Assembly: GCA_900547295.1 (NCBI GenBank) | Contig: URGK01000021.1 | Location: 1 to 33,736 of the forward strand | DNA: 33,736 nucleotides | DNA from: an uncultured Eubacteriales bacterium | Lineage (GTDB): Bacteria; Bacillota; Clostridia; Peptostreptococcales; Anaerovoracaceae | Direction: 5' to 3' | In this document: piece after piece, positions 13,917-22,199 of the stretch | Position numbering within the stretch: the first letter of the stretch is position 1 | Layout: each line of letters begins with the position of its first letter | Made by a program: the position numbers and the translations under genes | The notes under the pieces: generated by a model | The model's input: the letters and a program-made list of their open reading frames with translations, nothing else | Databases searched by the model: none | What the model was told of the DNA's origin: nothing

Positions 13917-15740
13917 TTACAGATGTTTTTCAAGCTGAGCCATAACAGCATCAGCAGCCTCGGCTACAGATAAATTCTCGGTGTCTACGGTAATATCAGG
14001 TGATACAGGCACTTCGTATTCGCTTGATATTCCTGTGAAGTTAGGTATTTCTCCTGCTCTGGCTTTTTTGTACAGTCCTTTTACATCTCTTTTCTCACAC
14101 TCCTCAAGAGATGTGCTTACATACACTTCCACGAAGCTTTCCCCGATTATATCAGCCGCATTTTTACGGTCTGCCTCATAAGGCGATATAAAGGAGGTCA
14201 GGACTATGAGTCCGGCATCATTCATAAGCTTTGATACCTCCGCAATACGCCTGATGTTTTCCACTCTGTCGGCTTCGGTAAAGCCAAGATCCTTGTTAAG
14301 GCCCATTCTCACATTGTCGCCGTCAAGCAGCATTGTATGTCTGCCCTTTGCCGCAAGGCGTTTTTCCACTTCGTTTGCAAGGGTTGATTTGCCGGAACCC
14401 GAAAGCCCCGTAAACCACAGAGTAAACGGCTTCTGTCCGAGTCCTGCGGCTCTGCTTTCTCTTGTTATGTCCATATTGTGCCATGTCAGGTTGTCTGCTC
14501 TTCTCAGCGTATGTCTTACAACTCCGCAGGCAGAGGTCATATGGGTCACAACATCTATAAGTATGAAGCTGCCCATTGCCTTGTTTTCATCAAAAGGCGC
14601 AAGAACTGTTTTGTCCGATACCGATATGTCACAGCATGCGATTTCGTTTTTGACAAGGGTGTCCGCCTCTATATGAAGTCCGCTGTTTACATCGACCTTG
14701 TATTTAATGTCCATTACCGAAGCGGGAAGTGTTTTCGTTCCCAGCTTGAGCAGATAGTTTCTGCCTGCAACAAGTCTGTCCTCGTCCATCCAGAGTATCT
14801 CCGCAGTAAACATATTGCTTACCTGTAAAGCCTCCCCCGATGACAAAACACAGCCCCTTGAAACATCTATTTCTCTGTCAAGCTGCAGGGACACAGGCTG
14901 ACCGGCTACGGCCTGCTCTGCATCTTTTCCGGCTGCAATTATTCTTTTTACCCTCGCTTTTTCACCGCTTGGAAGAGATGTTACCTCATCTCCTGCCGCG
15001 ACCTTTCCTGCCTCTATCTGACCCTGAAAACCTCTGAAAGTATGGTCGGGTCTTGATACTCTCTGCACAGGCATAATAAAGGCATCGTCCGTATCTTCTG
15101 ATGATACATCTATGTTTTCGAGGTACTCAAGCAGAGGCGCTCCTGTGTACCAACTCATATTCTCCGACCTTTTGGTTATGTTGTCGCCTATGGTTGCAGA
15201 TACAGGTATAATCTGCAGGCTTTCACAGGAGAACTCGGCGAAGAATTTGTTTATCGCCTTTGCAATTTCATCGAATTTTTCTCTGCTGTAGTCTATAAGG
15301 TCCATTTTGTTTACTGCAATTACGAAATGGCGTATTCCCATCAGAGAGCATATGCGCGCGTGTCTTCTGGTCTGCACCAGCACTCCTTGTGAGGCATCGA
15401 CAAGGATTACCGCAAGGTCTGCAAATGATGCGCCCACCGCCATATTTCTTGTGTATTCCTCGTGGCCGGGTGTGTCTGCAACTATGAAGCTTCTTTTTTC
15501 GGTCGTAAAGTATCTGTATGCAACATCTATTGTGATGCCCTGCTCGCGCTCTGCCATAAGTCCGTCCAGCAGCAGCGAGTAGTCTATGCCGCCGCCTGCG
15601 CTGCCCACCTTGCTGTCAAGTTCAAGGGCTCTTTCCTGATCTGTAAATATCAGCTTGGCATCGTAGAGCATATGTCCTATCAGGGTGGATTTTCCGTCGT
15701 CTACGCTGCCGCAGGTTATGAATTTAAGTAAGTCTGCCAT
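13917..15740 (-). CDS. cysNC: Bifunctional sulfate adenylyltransferase GTPase subunit / APS kinase (CysN-CysC)
   Basis: A 607-residue fusion. Residues 1-420 are CysN: P-loop GSVDDGKS (11-18), DTPGH (89-93), NKMD (144-147), then EF-Tu-like beta-barrel domains. Residues 435-607 are APS kinase with P-loop GLSGSGKS (445-452), DGDNVRMGLNKDLGF and the APS-binding ENIRRIAEV. With CysD it makes APS from ATP and sulfate at the cost of GTP, and then phosphorylates APS to PAPS. Length is close to normal for the fusion. The ATG overlaps the cysD stop (TAATG). No PAPS or APS reductase is in the window, so PAPS most likely feeds the sulfotransferase two genes upstream. Confidence 0.95.
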   Translation of the reverse strand: MADLLKFITCGSVDDGKSTLIGHMLYDAKLIFTDQERALELDSKVGSAGGGIDYSLLLDGLMAEREQGITIDVAYRYFTTEKRSFIVADTPGHEEYTRNMAVGASFADLAVILVDASQGVLVQTRRHARICSLMGIRHFVIAVNKMDLIDYSREKFDEIAKAINKFFAEFSCESLQIIPVSATIGDNITKRSENMSWYTGAPLLEYLENIDVSSEDTDDAFIMPVQRVSRPDHTFRGFQGQIEAGKVAAGDEVTSLPSGEKARVKRIIAAGKDAEQAVAGQPVSLQLDREIDVSRGCVLSSGEALQVSNMFTAEILWMDEDRLVAGRNYLLKLGTKTLPASVMDIKYKVDVNSGLHIEADTLVKNEIACCDISVSDKTVLAPFDENKAMGSFILIDVVTHMTSACGVVRHTLRRADNLTWHNMDITRESRAAGLGQKPFTLWFTGLSGSGKSTLANEVEKRLAAKGRHTMLLDGDNVRMGLNKDLGFTEADRVENIRRIAEVSKLMNDAGLIVLTSFISPYEADRKNAADIIGESFVEVYVSTSLEECEKRDVKGLYKKARAGEIPNFTGISSEYEVPVSPDITVDTENLSVAEAADAVMAQLEKHL

Positions 15741-16645
15741 TAGAAATATCCCTCCCTTTTGCGTCTTTCCATACTGCCTGCCGCCTCGTGGTCTATAACT
15801 CTGCTGGTTCTCTCCGAGTTTACAGCGCCTAAGGTTTCCTCAATTATCTTGTCTAGGGTATCTGCCTCTGACTCGCAGCCGCCTGTCAGAGGATAGCAGC
15901 CTAAGGTTCTGAAACGGACTTTTTTTGTTACTATTTTATCTTCAGGTCCGAGATATTTTCTGATACGGTCATCATCTATCATAATTATATTGCCGTCCTT
16001 TTCGACCACCGGTCTTTCCTTGGCAAAATACAGCGGCACTATATCTATGTTTTCTCTTCTTATGTACTGCCATATATCCTTTTCGGTCCAGTTGGAAAGA
16101 GGAAAAACTCTGATGCTTTCGCCCTTGTTGATGCTTGTGTTAAACAGCTTCCACATCTCCGGTCTCTGATTTTTCGGATCCCAGCCGTGAGATTTGTTTC
16201 TGAAAGAAAATATTCTCTCTTTGGCTCTGGATTTTTCCTCATCTCTCCTGCCGCCGCCAAAAGCCGCGGTAAAGCCGTATTTGTCAAGAGCGTCTTTCAG
16301 AGCCTGGGTTTTCATAATATCCGTATATGCAGCCCCGTGCTCAAAAGGATTGATACCTCTTTCGATGCCGTCCTCATTCTGATACACCAGCATTTCAATT
16401 CCAAGCTCCTTTGCCTTGCGGTCACGAAACTCTGTCATTTCTCTGAATTTCCATGTGGTGTCGATGTGCATAAACGGAAACGGCGGTTTTTCGGGATAAA
16501 ATGCTTTCATCGCAATGTGAAGCATTACCGAGCTGTCCTTTCCTATTGAGTAGAGCATTACAGGCTTTTCGCACTCGGCTGCAACCTCTCTCATTATGTA
16601 TATGGCTTCCGCCTCTAATTTATCAAGATGTGTTAATTGTGACAT
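15740..16645 (-). CDS. cysD: Sulfate adenylyltransferase subunit 2
   Basis: A 301-residue protein with the PP-loop SIGKDSSVM (33-41), FPFMHIDTTWKFREM, AAFGGGRRDEEKSRAKERIFSFR and the C-terminal LGCYPLTGG of CysD. It adenylylates sulfate with ATP, activated by the CysN GTPase encoded next. Its start is 2 bp after the sulfotransferase stop, and its ribosome binding site (AGAGGAA) is inside the last codons of that gene, which ties the two into one translational unit. Confidence 0.96.
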   Translation of the reverse strand: MSQLTHLDKLEAEAIYIMREVAAECEKPVMLYSIGKDSSVMLHIAMKAFYPEKPPFPFMHIDTTWKFREMTEFRDRKAKELGIEMLVYQNEDGIERGINPFEHGAAYTDIMKTQALKDALDKYGFTAAFGGGRRDEEKSRAKERIFSFRNKSHGWDPKNQRPEMWKLFNTSINKGESIRVFPLSNWTEKDIWQYIRRENIDIVPLYFAKERPVVEKDGNIIMIDDDRIRKYLGPEDKIVTKKVRFRTLGCYPLTGGCESEADTLDKIIEETLGAVNSERTSRVIDHEAAGSMERRKREGYF

Positions 16646-16647
16646 AG

Positions 16648-17769
16648 CTATTCCTCTATTTCATATCCAAAGTAATCAAAATAAAATTTAAGCTCCCGGT
16701 TTATCTTCTCTTTAAGGGAAGGACTTAGCACAAGCTTATTGGGTTTGTACTCCTTCTGGGTGTTCTGATAGCTTTCAAAATACGGCTTGGCCTTTTCAAA
16801 ACCGTCAAGATGAAGCTGCTCGTATATGTATTCCATATTTTCAACCGGGGCTTTAACAAAGTTCTCGTGCCTTATAAGTACAAGATCACCCTCGGGGATA
16901 TTTTCGATGTCCTTAAACATTTTTGTATTCATTTTTTTGAACACTTCTATGGCTGCGTTTTCAATCAGCTCGCTGTCGGCCATACCTTCAAGGCTCATAA
17001 CCTCCATCATTGATGTCAGCGCTTTGATTACCGATGGTACTATCTTGTACGGGTTTCTGCTTATGAGTATGAATTTGCTTCCCGGATATTTTGCCTCCAG
17101 CTTATCGACATTGCAGGAATTGTCCGGACTTTTTAATATGAGCTGCCTGCCTCGCTTGATAAGAGTTGTCTTTTTGAGCAGGAAGTCGTATTTGCGTTCC
17201 CATTCTCTCTGCAGCCTGTCGCTCATTTCATCGGTATACAGGGTCGACAGATATTCTCTGTAGTTTTTGGGAAATACCATCATATGATTAAATGAGTGAG
17301 TGGTATAGGTGGAAAGCGCATAAAGATCCTCCATAGGCAGATCCAGTCTGTACTCCATATTGTCCATAGGCCTTGCGTCCACCAGAATTTTTTTCTGCGC
17401 GTACTTCAGGAGCCATCCCAGCAATATACTGTTGTTAAATGTAACGGTGCTTACTGGATCCAGCCAGCCGAACTGCGAATCTCTCGACAGCGTATACTGA
17501 ACATTGGTGGTTCCCGACCTCCATATTCCTATTATATGCACCGGCGGTTTTTTTATCTTTGTAAGCTTTACCGGTATGTACATTATGAGAAGCTCTAAAA
17601 TCGCAAACGGGAAAAGTATCAGGCTCATAACAGTGATGTATATGACCTGCGGGATTTTTCCCGGAGATATACCTTTTAGATTTCTGAAAAGCAGCCTGAT
17701 CCATATGTCAAATCTGGCCGCCGAAAGATAATGCGCTGAATTAATTAACGGTTTTTTCTTTTTTGTCAT
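16648..17769 (-). CDS. PAPS-dependent sulfotransferase with N-terminal membrane segment
   Basis: A protein of about 373 residues. The 5'-phosphosulfate loop is HIIGIWRSGTTNVQYTLSRD (RSGTT at about 84-88) and the 3'-phosphate site is FILISRNPYKIVPSV. Both are signatures of the sulfotransferase superfamily (Sulfotransfer_3-like). A hydrophobic stretch IPQVIYITVMSLILFPFAILELLIMY just before the loop suggests membrane attachment, with the catalytic domain in the cytosol. Acceptor is unknown: a lipid, sterol, bile acid, glycan or small phenol are all possible. The ATG at 17769 follows AAGGAAG; an alternative ATG at 17805 follows AGGA and adds 12 residues. It is followed at 2 bp by cysD, so PAPS supply and use are co-expressed. 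Confidence 0.85.
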   Translation of the reverse strand: MTKKKKPLINSAHYLSAARFDIWIRLLFRNLKGISPGKIPQVIYITVMSLILFPFAILELLIMYIPVKLTKIKKPPVHIIGIWRSGTTNVQYTLSRDSQFGWLDPVSTVTFNNSILLGWLLKYAQKKILVDARPMDNMEYRLDLPMEDLYALSTYTTHSFNHMMVFPKNYREYLSTLYTDEMSDRLQREWERKYDFLLKKTTLIKRGRQLILKSPDNSCNVDKLEAKYPGSKFILISRNPYKIVPSVIKALTSMMEVMSLEGMADSELIENAAIEVFKKMNTKMFKDIENIPEGDLVLIRHENFVKAPVENMEYIYEQLHLDGFEKAKPYFESYQNTQKEYKPNKLVLSPSLKEKINRELKFYFDYFGYEIEE

Positions 17770-17842
17770 ATTTACTTCCTTTTCTGCCAATAACCCAATC
17801 TGCATTATATTCCTGTAAAATAAACTGAAAGTAAACTAATGC

Positions 17843-17883
17843 AAAAAAGCACCCTGCCGGGCTTGTTTTTTACCTGACAGGGT
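17843..17883 (-). terminator. Terminator or attenuator between sulP and the sulfotransferase
   Basis: Minus strand ACCCTGTC (17883-17876) pairs with GGCAGGGT (17858-17851), eight pairs with one G-U, around a 17-base loop, followed by GCTTTTTT. The long loop and short stem suggest partial read-through, which would make sulP more abundant than the genes behind it. Confidence 0.6.
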
Positions 17884-17906
17884 CTGTATCTTTGTATATT
17901 GAATTT

Positions 17907-19550
17907 TTACATATGCTCCTGCTGCGCAATTACTATTGCCTGCTCGGCGCTCTGGAATACATATTCCTCGCCTATGAGGTCTATGAGGCCGCCTCTTCTC
18001 ATTTCTTCAAGCACCTTTGGCTGAACGCTTGTAAGGTACACCTCTGTGCCGTTTGCCTCAAGCTCTCTGACAAGATCTATCATGGCCTCTATTCCCGAAA
18101 GGTCTATCATAGGCACACCTCTCATTGAAAGTATCAGAGCCTCTGCGCTGTCCTGTTTTCTAAGCTGCTTGACAAGCTTGTCAACCACCGCAAAGAAAAT
18201 GGTTCCGGTCAGATATGCAATTCTGACCTTGTTGGATATTCTAGGCAGATGAACTCCCACTTCCTCTAATCTGTCCTTGTCGATTTCGCTTACCGATATA
18301 TCTATGTCCGTAAGCTTTACGATTATGAGGAATGACGAGAAAGCAACCCCTATTATTATAGCCTGCGTGAGGTCCAGCACAACTGTTGCAATCATAGTTA
18401 TGAAAAACTTGAGCATTCCCGATTTGAATTTATGATCGAAAATGAAGTGTATGTTTTTCCAGTCGTTCATTCTCCACGCAGTTATTATAAGTATTCCCGC
18501 CAGCGCCGAAAGCGGCACCTCTGACATTACCGGTGAAAGCACGAACATTGAAAGCAGCAGAATTACTGCATGGAATATTCCTGTTATTCTGGTCTGACAG
18601 CCTGACTTGATGGCAACACTGGTTCTTGCAATGGCTGCCGTTGCAGGTATTCCGCCAAAGAGCGGTATTATCATATTGCCTATGCCCTGAGCCACCAGTT
18701 CCCTGTCCGCATTGAGCTCTTCTTTTTTCATCTTGCCTGCCGACGCTCCGCAAAGCAGACTTTCTATCATACCCAGAGCAGCAATGGAAAGCGCAGGAAC
18801 AAATAAGTCCCAGAACTGAGCCATATTCATGCCTTTGAGGGAAAGTCTGTCGTCAAGAAACAGGCTCTTTGGTATCTGCCCCACTGTTTCAACATCCGGG
18901 TTTAAAAAATGACATACTATTAGAATTATTACAAGGGCTGCAAGTGATGACGGTATTTTATCGTTAAGCTTCTTTGGCCATACAATCATTATGAGCATTA
19001 CCGCTGCGCCGATTGCAACAGCCTCCCAGTTGGGATCAAAGCCGTTTGTGAAATATGAAAGCACCTTGGTTATTGCAAGATCTCCGGAAGAAGTGACACC
19101 GAAGAAGTTATCAAGCTGTCCCAGAGCGATTATGAGGGCTATGCCTGATGTGAATCCGGTAATTACTGATGACGGAATATAATAGATGACTCTGCCGAGT
19201 CTGAGTATACCGGCAATAACAAGAATAATTCCCGCTATGAAGCAGGCTGTAAGTATTCCCTGCATGCCGTATTTTGAAGCCAGTGTGACAAGTATGGCTG
19301 TCATTGCTCCTGTAGGCCCTGAAATCTGAAATGAGGCTCCCGAAAAAATACTTATTATGACGCCTCCTATTATTGCGGTGACAAGACCTGCGGCTGCGGT
19401 TGCCCCGGAGCTGACACCGAATGCAAGCGCCAGCGGAAGCGCTACCGCCGCAACTGTGATACCTGACATTAAATCCTTTGAGAGCTTCTTCCCGTTATAT
19501 CCCGAAAACTCTTCCTTTAAATCTGAAACATAATCTTTAACAAGATGCAT
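17907..19550 (-). CDS. SulP-family sulfate permease with STAS domain
   Basis: A 547-residue protein. After a cytoplasmic start come 12-14 membrane segments with SulP hallmarks: MSGITVAAVALPLALAFGVSSGA, SGPTGAMTAILVTLASKYG and PSSVITGFTSGIALIIALGQL. The C-terminal STAS domain (about 435-547) holds VRIAYLTGTIFFAVVDKL and LSMRGVPMIDLSGIEAMIDL. SulP proteins carry sulfate, bicarbonate or other anions; here sulfate is favoured by the cysD/cysNC genes behind it. GGGAGG lies 5 bp before the ATG, with an extended -10 promoter (TG-A-TATAAT at 19598-19590) about 40 bp upstream. Confidence 0.9.
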   Translation of the reverse strand: MHLVKDYVSDLKEEFSGYNGKKLSKDLMSGITVAAVALPLALAFGVSSGATAAAGLVTAIIGGVIISIFSGASFQISGPTGAMTAILVTLASKYGMQGILTACFIAGIILVIAGILRLGRVIYYIPSSVITGFTSGIALIIALGQLDNFFGVTSSGDLAITKVLSYFTNGFDPNWEAVAIGAAVMLIMIVWPKKLNDKIPSSLAALVIILIVCHFLNPDVETVGQIPKSLFLDDRLSLKGMNMAQFWDLFVPALSIAALGMIESLLCGASAGKMKKEELNADRELVAQGIGNMIIPLFGGIPATAAIARTSVAIKSGCQTRITGIFHAVILLLSMFVLSPVMSEVPLSALAGILIITAWRMNDWKNIHFIFDHKFKSGMLKFFITMIATVVLDLTQAIIIGVAFSSFLIIVKLTDIDISVSEIDKDRLEEVGVHLPRISNKVRIAYLTGTIFFAVVDKLVKQLRKQDSAEALILSMRGVPMIDLSGIEAMIDLVRELEANGTEVYLTSVQPKVLEEMRRGGLIDLIGEEYVFQSAEQAIVIAQQEHM

Positions 19551-19589
19551 AAATCCTCCCTGTGTATATTTAAAAAGTAACTACTTTGC

Positions 19590-19598
19590 ATTATATCA
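19590..19598 (-). promoter_or_regulatory. Extended -10 promoter of the sulfur operon
   Basis: Minus strand TGATATAAT has a consensus -10 with TG extension. No good -35 is seen at 16-18 bp, so the site may need an activator. It is 40 bp before the SulP start. Confidence 0.5.
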
Positions 19599-19664
19599 CA
19601 GTTTTTCGGTACTTGTTTGCGGTCATATGAAGAATATATAATTGAGCAACAAAGTACAGATTGG

Positions 19665-19727
19665 CCAATCATCGGAAAAATTTTTAGCCAATCGTCGGAA
19701 AAATTTTTGGCTAATCGTCGGATTTTT
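19665..19727. repeat. Three 23-bp tandem repeats between sulP and the helicase
   Basis: The unit CCAATCRTCGGAAAAATTTT plus TRG is repeated in full at 19665-19687 and 19688-19710, and partly at 19711-19727. Each full unit holds the self-complementary AAAAATTTTT. TTAGCCAA (19684-19691) and TTGGCTAA (19707-19714) are perfect inverted repeats across units, so hairpins with AT-rich tails can form on either strand. It starts in the palindrome GATTGGCCAATC (19659-19670). It may work as the helicase terminator, a protein-binding array or both. Only three units of unspaced repeat argue against CRISPR. Confidence 0.7.
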
Positions 19728-19739
19728 GTTTTACATCTA

Positions 19740-21752
19740 CTATTTCTCTTTCCATATCAACCCCTGTTTTATACAAAAGCCATAGGAAAAATTCCTGCTG
19801 CCACCATTAAATTTCACAGTAATAATATCGCCGTCAACAGCTGTTACCGTTCCTTTGCCAATTGATTTGTGTATAATCACCTCTCCTGCTTTAACATCTG
19901 CGTTAATAATGGTTTCATTCGCAGCCTTGCCCGGCTGGGTTTTCCTCAGTATCTTTTCCATGAGATATACAAATGGCATATAGCAGTCGCTGTATTTAAG
20001 TATCATCATACTCTCCCTTGCTCTTGTAAGCCCTACATAAAAAAGCCTTCTTTCCTCTTCAACATCCGCCTCTGATCCCGGCAGAATTCCGTCAATTGTA
20101 TCTGCAATTATGACGTTATCGTATTCAAGTCCCTTTGCGGAATGAATGGTGGACAGTATAACATCTGCACCATAATCAGGCGCTTTATTCTCAATATCAT
20201 ATTTAAGTTCTTCAAGCATATTGAGAAACTCCTCAGCGCTCATATCCTCTGCTGCAAGGCATTTGAGTATGTACATCTTCTCTGTATCTATGCTTCTTTT
20301 CCCTGCGATCAGGAATTCTATGGTTTCAAGCGCCTCCGGGGCTGACATTGTTTTAAGCTTCCTTATATATGATGCTGTGCTCTTAATGTCCCTGCTTCTG
20401 CTGCCCTCCTTTACAAGCAGTTCAAGACAGTTCCATATACCCTCTCTGCTTCTGCCGTTTTCATACATATTTACTGCTGTCTCTGCCATTTTTTTAGTTA
20501 TATAGCAGCCTGTTTTTGAGTAGGTGCTCATGAACAGCTCTGTGTTTACCATATCATATGAGAGCTTGATCAGATCGGTTATATATCGTACTGTCCTGCC
20601 TGTAAAAAAGGTTGTTTCCATGCCTTTGCAGTTATATGGTATTCCCTCTTTTTTGAGCCTGTATAAGTACGGCAGCGCACTGTCATTGTTTCTGTAAAGT
20701 ATAGCAGTCTGTCTGCCGCTGTAAATGCTTCTGAGATAGTTTATTACCCTGCCGTACTGCTGCTGTCTTTTTTCCATACTATCTATTGTTACGGGCTTTG
20801 TTTCCGGTTTTGCAGGCAGCATTTTTTTCTCGTACCTGTTCTGATTGTGCTTAATAAACCGGGCGGCTGCTTTTACAATATATCCGTCAGACCTGTAGTC
20901 GGTTTCAAGGAGCATCACCTGCCCGCCTTTATATGTTTTTTCAAATTCCATAAGTGCCCTGGGATATGCAGCCCGAAAGCCGTATATGCTCTGGTCCTCA
21001 TCGCCTACCATAAACAGCTGGTTTCTGCCATGGGCAAGCATCTGAATTATATAGTGCTGTATTTTAGAGGTGTCCTGTGCCTCATCGACAAGCAGATATC
21101 TGTATCTGTTTTTAAAGTATTCACGAACTCTGCTGTTTTTTCTGAGTATACGGAATGCAAACACCATCTGGTCATCAAAGTCCATCAGACGATTTTCACT
21201 GAGCCTGCTGCAATACTGCTCATATATATTTTCTATTGAAATTTTGTCCTCTGTGACCGTTATCGCTTTTATCTGCTTTTTATCAAGGAGCATATTTTTT
21301 ATGTATGTTATCTGCTGCTGTATTTCTTTGAGGTCAGCCTCATCAGGCCAGTTTCCCGTCTGTGATATGTAAATCTCCCTTATTGCAGGAAGATTGTCCT
21401 CTATGAGTTCAAAGCTGCTACCACCTGTAATGTATGTGTAGTACCCGATTATTTCGTTGCAAAGTGAGTTTATGGTCTTAAATGTCACAGCATCTGAATA
21501 TTCCCCGCCGAAGTATTTTTCAAATCTAGCCTTCATATCCCTTGTTGCCGCGTTTGTATATGTCACAGTAAGTATATGTTCAGGTCTGACGCCTTTTACA
21601 TATATCATATATCCGAGCCTTGCAACAAGGGTTGTGGTTTTGCCGGAACCGGGCACAGCAAGAAGCAGGCAGAGATTATCGCATTTAACAGCCTCTGCCT
21701 GCCGGTCATCAAGTCTTAAATTAAACTTCTCTATGTACTGTTCAAAAGTCAT
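19740..21752 (-). CDS. UvrD/PcrA-like ATP-dependent DNA helicase
   Basis: A 670-residue superfamily 1A helicase. Motifs in order: Q-motif LDDRQAEAV, Walker A AVPGSGKT (32-39), TYTNAATRDMKARF, Walker B LLVDEAQDTS, GDEDQSIYGFRAA, ETDYRSDGYIV, STIHSAKGLEYDNVII and YVGLTRARESMMIL. Somewhat shorter than PcrA (about 730). The C-terminal 60 residues (VIIHKSIGKGTVTAVDGDIITVKFNGGSRNF) form a Tudor-like domain found in many helicases of this type. Role in repair or in a defence context cannot be decided. Its start overlaps the previous small gene by 11 bp, so the two are coupled. Confidence 0.9.
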   Translation of the reverse strand: MTFEQYIEKFNLRLDDRQAEAVKCDNLCLLLAVPGSGKTTTLVARLGYMIYVKGVRPEHILTVTYTNAATRDMKARFEKYFGGEYSDAVTFKTINSLCNEIIGYYTYITGGSSFELIEDNLPAIREIYISQTGNWPDEADLKEIQQQITYIKNMLLDKKQIKAITVTEDKISIENIYEQYCSRLSENRLMDFDDQMVFAFRILRKNSRVREYFKNRYRYLLVDEAQDTSKIQHYIIQMLAHGRNQLFMVGDEDQSIYGFRAAYPRALMEFEKTYKGGQVMLLETDYRSDGYIVKAAARFIKHNQNRYEKKMLPAKPETKPVTIDSMEKRQQQYGRVINYLRSIYSGRQTAILYRNNDSALPYLYRLKKEGIPYNCKGMETTFFTGRTVRYITDLIKLSYDMVNTELFMSTYSKTGCYITKKMAETAVNMYENGRSREGIWNCLELLVKEGSRSRDIKSTASYIRKLKTMSAPEALETIEFLIAGKRSIDTEKMYILKCLAAEDMSAEEFLNMLEELKYDIENKAPDYGADVILSTIHSAKGLEYDNVIIADTIDGILPGSEADVEEERRLFYVGLTRARESMMILKYSDCYMPFVYLMEKILRKTQPGKAANETIINADVKAGEVIIHKSIGKGTVTAVDGDIITVKFNGGSRNFSYGFCIKQGLIWKEK

Positions 21753-22080
21753 ATCGGTAACTCCGCCGTTCAGTAAAATCCCTTACATCCTGTTTAAGTT
21801 CCTCGCTGAAATCGGCAATATCGTCATAAGTTATAACGTCAAGGGCGATAAATCTGATAATGTCATACAAAGCATTGGATTTTCTGACCTCTATCAGAAC
21901 TCCCGGATGTTTTTTGTCTTTTTTTATTCTTTCCTCAAGTTCCCAGAATTTATCTGAAGCCTTTTTTTCATCTGAGCTGAGTATATCAATATACTCTTTA
22001 ACAAGTCCCTCCATATACCTTTCCTGCCAGCCGGGCAGTTTTTCTCTGTAAAGCTTCCAGTCTTTTTTTGATATATCCAT
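21742..22080 (-). CDS. Small conserved protein coupled to the helicase
   Basis: A 112-residue, strongly charged, probably all-helical soluble protein (DWKLYREKLPGWQERYMEGLVKEYIDILSSD, KKHPGVLIEVRKSNALYDIIRF). No catalytic motif or membrane segment is seen. Similar small proteins are familiar from Clostridia without an assigned function. AGGAGG is 5 bp before the ATG, and its end overlaps the helicase start by 11 bp, which points to joint function with it. Confidence 0.7.
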   Translation of the reverse strand: MDISKKDWKLYREKLPGWQERYMEGLVKEYIDILSSDEKKASDKFWELEERIKKDKKHPGVLIEVRKSNALYDIIRFIALDVITYDDIADFSEELKQDVRDFTERRSYRYDF

Positions 22081-22104
22081 TGCTTCCTCCTGTGTTATCT
22101 ATTA

Positions 22105-22199
22105 TTTTTTCCGATGATCTGATATCTCTTATTCTGTCTAAGAGTTCTTTCCAGTACATTCCTCTTTGCATTAAAATAGGGGTATCTATACCTTTGTAA
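22105..22199 (-). pseudogene. Short RhuM-like gene fragment
   Basis: On the minus strand a frame without a ribosome binding site reads YKGIDTPILMQRG and then MYWKELLDRIRDIRSSEK. The latter resembles the conserved segment of RhuM-family proteins (typically EELLERIRDIRSSERxFYQK). Both flanking parts of the protein are absent, and the frame runs on into the ribosome binding site of the next gene. It looks like debris left by insertion or deletion at the edge of the McrBC island. The similarity is by recollection of the family pattern only. Confidence 0.4.

Noticed and set aside
19665..19727. CRISPR array
   Set aside because: Units are directly adjacent without spacers, are only three in number, and no cas gene is near.
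19617..19865. Plus-strand frame across the tandem repeats
   Set aside because: It has no ribosome binding site, its middle is made of repeat units and its end is antisense to the helicase.
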